From assembly GCA_002423705.1 (NCBI GenBank), contig DINW01000080.1:2538-17224 (forward strand): a stretch of DNA of 14,687 nucleotides, in the 5' to 3' direction. The notes under the pieces are model-generated. The model had not been told where the DNA came from. It did no database searches and saw nothing but the letters and a program-made list of their open reading frames with translations. The DNA comes from Clostridium sp. UBA5530 (GTDB lineage Bacteria; Bacillota; Clostridia; Clostridiales; Clostridiaceae). This document shows, one piece after another, positions 7,601 to 14,354 of the stretch (position 1 is the stretch's first letter; each line of letters opens with the position of its first letter). A program made the translations under genes and the position numbers.

Positions 7601-7623
7601 TTTACTTTCAAGGAGGATTTGTT

Positions 7624-8307
7624 TTGAGTAAAAACTGTGCTTTAATTGTAGCAGGGGGTAAAGGAAAGAGAGTAGGAAAGCATATAAGTAAGCAATTTAT
7701 AGAGATAAAGGACAAACCTATAATATGCTATACACTAGAGGCTTTTGAAAAATCCCACCTTATAGATGAGATTATTGTTGTTATATCTAAGGATGATATG
7801 GATTATTTCAGGGAGAACATTCTTGAAAGGTATAAGTTTAACAAGATAATTGGTGTAGTTCAGGGTGGAGCAGAGAGACAGGATTCTGTATATAATGGAC
7901 TTATGGCTATAGAAAAATGTGATATAGTTCTTATCCATGATGGAGCAAGACCCTTTGTATCAGAAAAAATTATAGAAGAAGGAATTAAGTATGCTAGTAT
8001 ATATGGAGCAGCAGCCTGTGGAGTAACACCTAAGGATACTATAAAGGTAAGAAATAATCACAGCTTTTCCGAAAAGTCCTTAGAAAGGAGCTCCCTCTTT
8101 GCAGTGCAAACCCCTCAATGTTTTAAGTATGAAGCTATAATAAGGGCTCATGAACAATGCAGAAAGAAACAACTAAAGGTTACTGATGATACTATGGTTA
8201 TGGAGAGCTGCGGTGCTGAAGTTTATCTTTATGAGGGCAGTTATTCAAATATCAAGGTCACTACTCCAGAAGATTTAGCTTTGGCAGAATACTTAGCTTG
8301 CCAATAG
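7624..8307 (+). CDS. ispD: 2-C-methyl-D-erythritol 4-phosphate cytidylyltransferase
   Basis: A 227-residue enzyme of the methylerythritol phosphate pathway. It joins MEP and CTP to give CDP-methylerythritol on the way to isoprenoids. The N-terminal nucleotide-binding signature VAGGKGKRVGK (9-19) with SKQF (22-25) matches the family pattern. GGAERQDSV (81-89), HDGARPF (105-111), TPKDTIK (135-141), QTPQ (162-165), VTDD (186-189) and KVTTPEDL (211-218) supply the other conserved blocks, including the CTP- and MEP-binding basic residues. The start is TTG at 7624, 7 nt after AGGAGG. No ispF is fused to it or found next to it. A terminator follows, so the next gene need not be co-expressed. Confidence 0.95.
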   Translation: MSKNCALIVAGGKGKRVGKHISKQFIEIKDKPIICYTLEAFEKSHLIDEIIVVISKDDMDYFRENILERYKFNKIIGVVQGGAERQDSVYNGLMAIEKCDIVLIHDGARPFVSEKIIEEGIKYASIYGAAACGVTPKDTIKVRNNHSFSEKSLERSSLFAVQTPQCFKYEAIIRAHEQCRKKQLKVTDDTMVMESCGAEVYLYEGSYSNIKVTTPEDLALAEYLACQ

Positions 8308-8330
8308 AATAAAAGTAGTAAGTTTAAAGT

Positions 8331-8360
8331 AAAAGGCTGATCTTTTAAGATGGCCTTTTT
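8331..8360 (+). terminator. Rho-independent terminator after ispD
   Basis: AAAAGGC (8331-8337) pairs with GCCTTTT (8353-8359); a small internal loop and ATC/GAT extend the helix. The 3' arm runs into a T tract. It lies 23 nt after the ispD stop and only about 25 nt before the next ribosome-binding site, so it may be leaky. Confidence 0.7.
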
Positions 8361-8398
8361 CTATGAAGTAACATAGAGATAGTGGAGGTATGACAAAT

Positions 8399-10033
8399 AT
8401 GAAAATGAAGGACATGTTTATAGGAACTTTGAGAAATGCTCCAGCGGAAGCTACTAAGGACTTAGAAAGCTATAAATTAATGCTTAGAGCAGGGTTAATA
8501 AGGAAGGAAGCATCAGGAATATTTACCTTATTACCCTTAGGAGTTAGAGCTATAGAGGAAATAAAAAATGTATTCAGAAACACATTAGAAAATATAAATA
8601 GCCAAGAATATAGTCCATCTTATTTTTTACCACAGGAGGTTCATGGGTTTAGGGTTGAAGAAAAGTATGGAAAAGTATATTCTTTCAGTGAAAAATACAT
8701 ATCTAAGTTTATATCAACTTTCTCAATAGACTTGGAAAGTAACAAAAGATTTTCTATGAAATTTCATAATTTTAATAGGGGCTTTAAAGAAAAGGAAAAG
8801 CCTAAGCAGGGTTTACTAAGATGCAAGGATAACATTATGTTGGAATTAATAGAAGTAAATAATGATTATGAAAACATTGAAGTAAACTATGAAAGCTTAA
8901 AAAAACAATTAATAGAGGACCTAAGGATCATGGGAATTGAGGCTATAACGAAAAAGGTATATGAAAATAATATAGTTTTAGAGGAAGAAATATTAGTAAA
9001 AAGCAATTTAGGAGATGAAGAATTATTATATTGCAATCAATGTGGATCCTTAGAAAAGAAACAGCTTGCTAAAATACAACATTGCCAATGTGATGAGAAC
9101 CTATTAAGAGAAAGAAATAAGATATTCACACCTAATATTAAAACTATAGAAGACTTAGTTACTTTTCTTAATGTGGGGAAGAAAAATATAGCTAAAACTC
9201 TTATTTATGATATAGATAATGAAAAGGTGGCAGTGATGGTTTTAGGAAATAGAGAAGTTAGCCAAGAAAAAATAAAAGAGTTTATAAAAAATTGTAGAGT
9301 TATGAAAATGGCTGATGAGGATACTGTAAGGGAAGTCACAGGAGCTAATGTTGGATTTGCAGGTCCTGTAGGAATAAAGACAGATAAATTATTAGTGGAT
9401 GAAGAAATAGTAAAAACTAAAAATCTTATTGTTGGAGCCAATGAAACAGACTATCATTATATAAACGTAAATTACAATAGGGATTTTCAAGGAATAGTTG
9501 GAGATTTTAAGACTGGGCAAAATCATGATATTTGTAATGAATGTGAAAATCCTATGGAAATAGTACACTATATAAAAATAGGCCAATTGAGAATACATAA
9601 GAAGTTATTAGTAAATTCAAGGGAGGACAATAACTTAGTTTTAAGCGATATAGCTTTAAATTTAAGCAAGATTCTTGGTACAATAGTTGAAATCAATGGT
9701 AAAGAAGATGCTATTTGCTGGCCAATAAGTGTATGTCCTTATGAGGTGGCTGTAATAGTTGCGGTATGGAAAAACCAAGAGCAAAATCAGTGGGCAAACC
9801 ATATATATGAGGAGATAAAAAAATTAGGAGTAAGAGCTATATTAGATAACAGAGAAGAGCGGGCAGGAGTGAAATTTAAGGATGCAGATCTTATTGGAGC
9901 TCCCATAAGAATAACTGTTGGAAAGTATATAGGGGAAGGATTAGTGGAGTATAAGGATTCAGCTTTAGAATCTACTGAGCTTATAACTATAGAAGAGATA
10001 ATGACTAGAATAAAAAAATTAAAAACTAACTAA
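8399..10033 (+). CDS. Degenerate bacterial-type prolyl-tRNA synthetase paralogue, editing domain retained
   Basis: A 544-residue protein colinear with bacterial ProRS. The N-terminus (MKMKDMFIGTLRNAPAEA, LMLRAGLIRKEASGIFTLLPLG), the YbaK-like editing insertion (about 240-375: IAKTLIYD with K266, GANVGFAGPVGIK, GANETDYHYINVN) and the anticodon-binding domain (about 447-540: LDNREERAGVKFKDADLIGAPIRITVG) all read as canonical. The catalytic core does not. The proline-binding THEE segment is gone, with YISK (about 100-103) in its place. Motif 2 FRDE is FKEK (129-132). Motif 3 GCYGIGVSR is SDIALNLSK (416-424). Aminoacylation is therefore unlikely; a non-catalytic or trans-editing role on tRNA-Pro is my inference. 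CNQC (212-215) and CNEC (379-382) are cysteine pairs flanking the insertion. Start ATG 8399 is 10 nt from GGAGG; the ATG at 8390 is too close to it. Automated annotation would probably call it proS. Confidence 0.85.
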   Translation: MKMKDMFIGTLRNAPAEATKDLESYKLMLRAGLIRKEASGIFTLLPLGVRAIEEIKNVFRNTLENINSQEYSPSYFLPQEVHGFRVEEKYGKVYSFSEKYISKFISTFSIDLESNKRFSMKFHNFNRGFKEKEKPKQGLLRCKDNIMLELIEVNNDYENIEVNYESLKKQLIEDLRIMGIEAITKKVYENNIVLEEEILVKSNLGDEELLYCNQCGSLEKKQLAKIQHCQCDENLLRERNKIFTPNIKTIEDLVTFLNVGKKNIAKTLIYDIDNEKVAVMVLGNREVSQEKIKEFIKNCRVMKMADEDTVREVTGANVGFAGPVGIKTDKLLVDEEIVKTKNLIVGANETDYHYINVNYNRDFQGIVGDFKTGQNHDICNECENPMEIVHYIKIGQLRIHKKLLVNSREDNNLVLSDIALNLSKILGTIVEINGKEDAICWPISVCPYEVAVIVAVWKNQEQNQWANHIYEEIKKLGVRAILDNREERAGVKFKDADLIGAPIRITVGKYIGEGLVEYKDSALESTELITIEEIMTRIKKLKTN

Positions 10034-10035
10034 TG

Positions 10036-10065
10036 TTAGTATGTTATAAATTTCTATGATATAAT
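10036..10065 (+). promoter_or_regulatory. Candidate promoter of cysS
   Basis: TTAGTA (10036-10041), an 18-nt spacer and a perfect TATAAT (10060-10065). The -35 is weak. It leaves a leader of about 45 nt, too short for a T-box. Confidence 0.35.
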
Positions 10066-10114
10066 ATAGTTGTATTTTACTGTATATTTCAGTGCAATGG
10101 AGGTAAAAATTTCT

Positions 10115-11521
10115 ATGATTAAGCTATATAATACTCTTACAAAGAAAAAAGAAGATTTCATACCTATAATAGATAAGAAAGTAAGAATGTATGTGTGCGG
10201 ACCAACTGTATACAATTTCTTTCATATAGGAAACGCTAGAACTTTTATAGTCTTTGATACCATTAGAAGGTACTTAGAATATAGAGGATATGATGTTAAA
10301 TTTGTTCAAAACTTTACTGATATAGATGATAAAATGATAAGGATAGCCAACGAGGAGAAAACAACTGTAAGGGAACTTGGAGATAGATTTATAAAGGAAT
10401 ACTATACAGATGCTGATGGATTAAAAATAAAAAGAGCTACAGTAAATCCAAGGGCTACTGAGCATATAGATGAGATAATAGAATTTGTAAATTCTCTTAT
10501 AGAGAAAGGATATGCTTATGAAGTTCAAGGGAATGTATATTTTAGCACAAAGAAGTTCGAAGAATATGGCAAGCTTTCAGGACAAAATCTAGAGGATTTA
10601 CAAGCTGGTGCAAGAATTGATGTAGATGATAGAAAGAAAGATCCTATGGATTTTGCAGTATGGAAGGCACAAAAACCAGGAGAACCTGCATGGCAAAGCC
10701 CATGGGGTATGGGAAGACCTGGCTGGCATATAGAGTGCTCATGCATGGCCCATGAACTTTTAGGAGAAACCATAGATATACATGCAGGTGGATCAGATTT
10801 AGTGTTTCCACATCATGAAAATGAAATAGCTCAAAGCGAAGCTAGAAGTGGTAAACCTTTTTCAAAATACTGGCTTCATGCTGCATTTGTTAACATAAAC
10901 AATAAAAAAATGTCTAAGTCTCTAAACAATTTCTTTACGGTAAGAGAAATGTTAGAAAAATATGACCCAGAAGTGTTAAGATTTTTTATGCTTTCAGCCC
11001 ACTATAGAACTCCAATGAATTTTAGCATAGAACTTTTAGATTCAGCTAAATCATCTATAGATAGACTATATAATGCCATAGGAAATTTAGAAAGTCTATT
11101 AGAAGAAGTTGAGAAAGAGCAGCTTGAACATAAGGAAAAACAGTATATAAAAGTTTTAGATGAATTCAGAAATAAATATATAGAAAAGATGGATGATGAT
11201 TTCAATACGGCGGATGGAATCTCTATTATATTTGATTTAATAAGAGATATAAATATAAATGTTGATGGGAATTCATCAAAACTATTGATTCAATATGCCT
11301 TAGATATGATAAGGGAACTTGGAAGTCCTTTAGGTATTCTTGAAAAGTCTACTAAAGGAACCTTGGAAGACCATGTTGAAAAACTAATAGAGGAAAGACA
11401 AAGGGCTAGAAAAGAAAAAAACTGGGCCTTATCAGATAAGATAAGAGATGAACTTAAGGAACAAGGCATAGTTTTGGAAGACACTCCACAAGGTGTTAGA
11501 TGGCATTTAAAGCAAGATTAA
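10115..11521 (+). CDS. cysS: Cysteine--tRNA ligase
   Basis: A 468-residue class I synthetase of normal length that charges tRNA-Cys in the cytoplasm. The zinc site is formed by C28 (CGPT), C208 (WHIECS), H233 and E237 (FPHHENE). The HIGH box appears as HIGN (37-40), the normal form in CysRS, and the second class I motif is KMSKS (265-269). The C-terminal helical anticodon region ends with the usual DTPQGVRWHLK. The start is placed at ATG 10115 because the protein then begins MIKLYNTLTKKKE, as in relatives, and a GGAGG (10099-10103) lies upstream; the spacing of 11 nt is a little long. In-frame ATGs at 10070 and 10097 are less likely, and the latter overlaps the ribosome-binding site. No substitution in the catalytic motifs is apparent, in contrast to the preceding ProRS relative. 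Confidence 0.96.
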   Translation: MIKLYNTLTKKKEDFIPIIDKKVRMYVCGPTVYNFFHIGNARTFIVFDTIRRYLEYRGYDVKFVQNFTDIDDKMIRIANEEKTTVRELGDRFIKEYYTDADGLKIKRATVNPRATEHIDEIIEFVNSLIEKGYAYEVQGNVYFSTKKFEEYGKLSGQNLEDLQAGARIDVDDRKKDPMDFAVWKAQKPGEPAWQSPWGMGRPGWHIECSCMAHELLGETIDIHAGGSDLVFPHHENEIAQSEARSGKPFSKYWLHAAFVNINNKKMSKSLNNFFTVREMLEKYDPEVLRFFMLSAHYRTPMNFSIELLDSAKSSIDRLYNAIGNLESLLEEVEKEQLEHKEKQYIKVLDEFRNKYIEKMDDDFNTADGISIIFDLIRDININVDGNSSKLLIQYALDMIRELGSPLGILEKSTKGTLEDHVEKLIEERQRARKEKNWALSDKIRDELKEQGIVLEDTPQGVRWHLKQD

Positions 11522-11523
11522 AT

Positions 11524-11555
11524 AAAAGGGGGCTGTTGTAGGCAGTCTCCTTTTT
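11524..11555 (+). terminator. Rho-independent terminator after cysS
   Basis: A 12-bp stem, AAAAGGGGGCTG (11524-11535) with CAGTCTCCTTTT (11543-11554) including two G-U pairs, around a 7-nt loop and ending in a T run. It begins 2 nt after the cysS stop. It is the strongest terminator in the window and lies about 50 nt before mrnC. Confidence 0.85.
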
Positions 11556-11602
11556 AAGATTATCTATAGGTGGAGAGCTACTAAACCAAGAGGAGAGAAA
11601 AT

Positions 11603-12025
11603 ATGGAAGAAAAATTTTTGCATGAAACATTAACCAAGGATGAGGCTAGATTATTGAGTCCCCTAACCTTAGCCTTTATAGGTGATGGAGTTTATGAAAT
11701 GTATATAAGAAGCTACATACTAAAAGGTCATAAAGGCCTATCAAGTCATAAACTTCATGTAAAAGCTATAAATTTTGTAAAAGCTTCGGCTCAAAGCGAT
11801 ATATCAAAAGAATTAGAACAATATCTAACAGAGGAAGAAATATCAATATTTAAGCGAGGAAGAAATGCTAAATCTCCTAGTGTACCTAAGAATGCAGATG
11901 TTCGAGAATACAGAAATGCTACAGGCTTAGAAGCCCTTATAGGATATTTATATATGATAAATGATATAAAAAGGTTAGAAGAAATAATGGTTAAATCTAT
12001 AGAAATAAGAGAGAATAATAATTAG
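11603..12025 (+). CDS. mrnC: Mini-ribonuclease III
   Basis: A 140-residue RNase III-like protein without a double-stranded-RNA-binding domain, as expected for Mini-III. In Bacillus this enzyme matures 23S rRNA ends. The signature LAFIGDGVYEMYIR (23-36) carries the catalytic aspartate at D28. KRGRNAK (84-90) and VREYRNATGLEALIGYLY (100-117) are the other conserved blocks, with E110 in place for metal binding. ATG 11603 has an AGAGGAGAG ribosome-binding site. thyX starts 11 nt downstream, suggesting co-transcription. The cysS-mrnC order is the same as in Bacillus. It falls within a run of RNA-maturation genes that also includes rlmB. Confidence 0.94.
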   Translation: MEEKFLHETLTKDEARLLSPLTLAFIGDGVYEMYIRSYILKGHKGLSSHKLHVKAINFVKASAQSDISKELEQYLTEEEISIFKRGRNAKSPSVPKNADVREYRNATGLEALIGYLYMINDIKRLEEIMVKSIEIRENNN

Positions 12026-12036
12026 GAGGAGTATAT

Positions 12037-12801
12037 ATGGCTTTGAGAGTCTCACTTATACAATATACAGGAGAACCAGAAAAATTAATAGCGGCGGCTG
12101 CAAAGCTTTGTTATAGCCAAAGTGGTGTTGATGATATAATGGAGGGATTAGATCAGGAAAACATAGAAAAATTTTTAAATATGCTAATGTCCTATGGTCA
12201 CGAATCACCGATAGAACATGTAAGTTTTACCTTTGCAGTAGAAGGGGTGTCTAGAAGTTTAACCCATCAATTGGTTAGACATAGATTAGCATCCTATTCA
12301 CAGCAAAGTCAAAGATATGTTAAGTTAGATCAGTTTGAATACATAATACCTCCTTCCATAGAAAAAGATGAAGAGGCAAAAAAGATATACTTAGAAGCTA
12401 TGGAAAAATGTCAGGAGGCTTATGACAAACTAACATGGACACTAAAAGAAAAATATATAAATCAGGGAATGAAAGAAAAAGCTGCAGAAAAAAAAGCCAT
12501 CGAAGATGCAAGATATGTTTTTCCTAATGCTTGTGAAACTAAGATAGTTTTTACTATGAATGCTAGATCTCTTATGAATTTCTTTAAGCATAGATGTTGC
12601 AATAGAGCTCAGTGGGAGATTAGAATCATGGCAGAAAAAATGGTTCAAGAGGTTAAAAAAGTAGCACCAACCTTATTTAAATATGCGGGACCAGCCTGTG
12701 TAAAAGGCACATGTCCAGAGGGAAAAATGACTTGCGGGAAAATGGTAGAGATTAAGGAAAGATATTTAGGAAATAATTCACCTGATGTCTACCTGTTGTA
12801 A
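12037..12801 (+). CDS. thyX: FAD-dependent thymidylate synthase
   Basis: A 254-residue flavin-dependent thymidylate synthase that makes dTMP from dUMP using methylene-tetrahydrofolate and reduced FAD. The family signature RHR-x7-S is present as RHRLASYSQQS (81-91), followed by QRY. The second conserved block NARSLMNFFKHRCCNRAQWEIR lies at about 175-196. The C-terminus has three cysteines (C221, C226, C233), probably incidental or structural. The start is ATG 12037 after TAGGAGGAG, 11 nt from the end of mrnC. ThyX avoids dihydrofolate production and is common in clostridia. No thyA is visible in this window. The assignment is secure. Confidence 0.96.
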   Translation: MALRVSLIQYTGEPEKLIAAAAKLCYSQSGVDDIMEGLDQENIEKFLNMLMSYGHESPIEHVSFTFAVEGVSRSLTHQLVRHRLASYSQQSQRYVKLDQFEYIIPPSIEKDEEAKKIYLEAMEKCQEAYDKLTWTLKEKYINQGMKEKAAEKKAIEDARYVFPNACETKIVFTMNARSLMNFFKHRCCNRAQWEIRIMAEKMVQEVKKVAPTLFKYAGPACVKGTCPEGKMTCGKMVEIKERYLGNNSPDVYLL

Positions 12802-12849
12802 CCCTCCACTCTCTTTAGGTTGGAGATAACAGCAGCTACGCCCCTGGAT
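12802..12849 (+). other. GC-richer flank specific to the rlmB repeat copy
   Basis: This segment follows the thyX stop directly. It contains a small CTCCA (12804-12808) / TGGAG (12821-12825) hairpin, followed by GCAGCTACGCCCC, noticeably richer in G+C than its surroundings. It is absent from copy 1 of the repeat, so copy 2 may be the longer form of the element or may have landed beside another sequence. No ORF is supported here. Confidence 0.4.
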
Positions 12850-12916
12850 AAGTTCAACTAACCTTCAGTTGGAGTACAAACTCCACCTGAAACTAAGTTT
12901 CACTTGATAAGGTTAA
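12850..12916 (+). repeat. Structured repeat, copy 2, in the rlmB leader
   Basis: This copy has the same architecture as 7545-7600. The outer arms are AAGTTCAACT (12850-12859) and AGTTTCACTT (12896-12905), with two mismatches. The inner stem is extended to TTCAG-T-TGGAGT (12864-12875) with ACTCCA-C-CTGAA (12880-12891). A tail with GATAAGGTTAAAA follows. It ends about 15 nt before the rlmB ribosome-binding site. A spurious upstream TTG start for rlmB (12904) lies inside it. Confidence 0.65.
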
Positions 12917-12945
12917 AACATCTATTAACAAAGGAGATGAACAAA

Positions 12946-13764
12946 ATGGCAAAAATAAAAAAAACACCTAAAAGTCTAGTTAAAGACAATAAAGAGCAAA
13001 GAAATAAGCCTAATAATAAAGAGGAATTAAGAGAAGATTTAGTAGTTGGAAGAAATGGCGTTATTGAAGCTTTAAAATCAACTACTACGGTAGAACAGAT
13101 ATTAATATCTAAAGGAGACAAGGAAGGCTCCATCATAAAAATAATGGCATTAGCAAAGGAAAAAGGAGTAGTAGCTAAAGAGGTAGATAGAAAAAAACTA
13201 GACTCTTTAAGTCAAGGTCAGGCTCATCAAGGGGTTGCGGCTATAATAACTCCTTTTAGATATTGTGAGGTTGAAGATATTTTACAATATGCTAAGGAAA
13301 AAGAACAATCCCCTTTTATAGTGATTTTAGATGAAATTGAAGACCCTCATAATTTAGGCTCCATAATAAGAACTGCAGAGCTATGTGGCGTTCATGGAAT
13401 AATAGTTCCTAAAAGAAGAAATGTTGGGGTAACGGCAACGGTTTATAAAACTTCAGCAGGAGCTATAAACTACATGAAAATTGCTAAAGTATCCAATATA
13501 AACAATGTAATTGATGAATTAAAGAAGCAAAATATCTGGGTATATGGAACTGATGCGGATGGAAGTGAAAGTAGCTATAATGCTGACTTTAAAGGTGCAG
13601 TGGCTTTGGTAATAGGAAGTGAAGGAAAAGGTATGTCTAAGCTAACCAAAGAAAAATGTGACGTCGTAATTAGAATACCTATGGCAGGGAGAGTTAACTC
13701 TTTAAATGCTTCTGTGGCAAGCGGAATAATGATGTATGAAGTGATGAAGTCTAGACTTATTTAG
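12946..13764 (+). CDS. rlmB: 23S rRNA (guanosine-2'-O-)-methyltransferase RlmB, TrmH/SpoU family
   Basis: A 272-residue SPOUT methyltransferase. It has a lysine-rich N-terminal extension of about 30 residues and an L30e-like substrate-binding domain (from VVGRNGVIEAL, 33-43). The knotted catalytic domain follows, with motif 1 DPHNLGSIIRTAE (133-145, N136 and R142), motif 2 LVIGSEGKG (221-229) and motif 3 IPMAGRVNSLNASVASGI (244-261), which bind AdoMet. In E. coli the family methylates G2251 of 23S rRNA; the Bacillus relative is YacO/RlmB. The start ATG 12946 is 9 nt after AAGGAG (12931-12936). The ATG at 12937 overlaps that site, and the TTG at 12904 lies in a repeat. The next gene begins 10 nt after its stop. 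The exact target nucleotide is inferred from the family. Confidence 0.92.
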   Translation: MAKIKKTPKSLVKDNKEQRNKPNNKEELREDLVVGRNGVIEALKSTTTVEQILISKGDKEGSIIKIMALAKEKGVVAKEVDRKKLDSLSQGQAHQGVAAIITPFRYCEVEDILQYAKEKEQSPFIVILDEIEDPHNLGSIIRTAELCGVHGIIVPKRRNVGVTATVYKTSAGAINYMKIAKVSNINNVIDELKKQNIWVYGTDADGSESSYNADFKGAVALVIGSEGKGMSKLTKEKCDVVIRIPMAGRVNSLNASVASGIMMYEVMKSRLI

Positions 13765-13774
13765 AGGTATTAAA

Positions 13775-14284
13775 GTGAGAATTGTATTTGTAGATGGATA
13801 TAATGTTATAAATCACTGGCCAGAATTGAGAGAAATGAAAGATTACAGTTATGATACTGCAAGAAATAAACTTATGGAAATACTTCACAATTATGCAAGT
13901 TTTACAGGAGATAAGGTCATATTAGTATTTGATGGCCATTTAGTTCAGGGTAACATAGAAAACAAAAGCAAATATGGAAATATTAATGTGGTTTTTACCA
14001 AAGATGGAGAAACTGCTGATAGCTACATAGAAAGATGCGTAAACAATATTGGTAGGAAAACTGAGGTAGTAGTGGTAACATCTGATTCTTTAGAACAACA
14101 AGTAACCTTTCAAAGAGGGGCCATAAGGACTTCCTCTTTGGAGTTCTATTTTGAGGTGAAAGAGATAGAAAATAAAATAAAAAAGAAATCAGAAAAGGTT
14201 ATTGAGAATAAGAGAAATTTGCTAGAAGATATGGTGGATAAAGAAATACTAGAAAAACTTGAGAAAATTCGCAGAAGCCATTGA
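13775..14284 (+). CDS. NYN domain endoribonuclease, Rae1/YacP family
   Basis: A 169-residue protein with a PIN-like NYN domain and a charged helical tail. Acidic and polar active-site residues are visible: D7 and N10 in VDGYNVI, D53 in VFDGH, E79 and D82 in GETADSYIE, and D104 in VTSD. Bacillus Rae1 (YacP) associates with the ribosome and cuts certain mRNAs during translation. The gene order rlmB-yacP-sigH is the same as in Bacillus, which supports orthology, but I leave the symbol open. The start is GTG at 13775. Its AGAGG ribosome-binding site (13763-13767) overlaps the rlmB stop codon, so the two genes are probably translationally coupled. Length is typical. Confidence 0.9.
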   Translation: MRIVFVDGYNVINHWPELREMKDYSYDTARNKLMEILHNYASFTGDKVILVFDGHLVQGNIENKSKYGNINVVFTKDGETADSYIERCVNNIGRKTEVVVVTSDSLEQQVTFQRGAIRTSSLEFYFEVKEIENKIKKKSEKVIENKRNLLEDMVDKEILEKLEKIRRSH

Positions 14285-14290
14285 TATAGC

Positions 14291-14320
14291 TTGACTTATA
14301 AATTGGTAGTGACATATAAT
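14291..14320 (+). promoter_or_regulatory. Sigma-A-like promoter of sigH
   Basis: TTGACT (14291-14296), an 18-nt spacer and a perfect TATAAT (14315-14320). Start of transcription is expected near 14327, about 28 nt before the sigH ATG. The site lies wholly in the gap after the NYN gene, so sigH can be expressed apart from the upstream run, as in Bacillus where spo0H has its own vegetative promoter. Confidence 0.7.
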
Positions 14321-14354
14321 GAAGGTGCATGACGTATAGTTTGGAGGGGATGCT

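Noticed and set aside
8399..10033. Calling the proS-locus gene a normal ProRS or a plain pseudogene
   Set aside because: A normal enzyme needs motif 2 and motif 3 residues that are missing. A pseudogene would be expected to show stops, frameshifts or uniform decay, whereas the editing and anticodon domains are well kept.
10034..10114. T-box riboswitch in front of cysS
   Set aside because: The gap is only about 80 nt, with no T-box core sequence and no terminator/antiterminator pair. A small ACTAAC/GTTAGT hairpin at 10025-10040 lacks a T tract and overlaps the stop of the previous gene.
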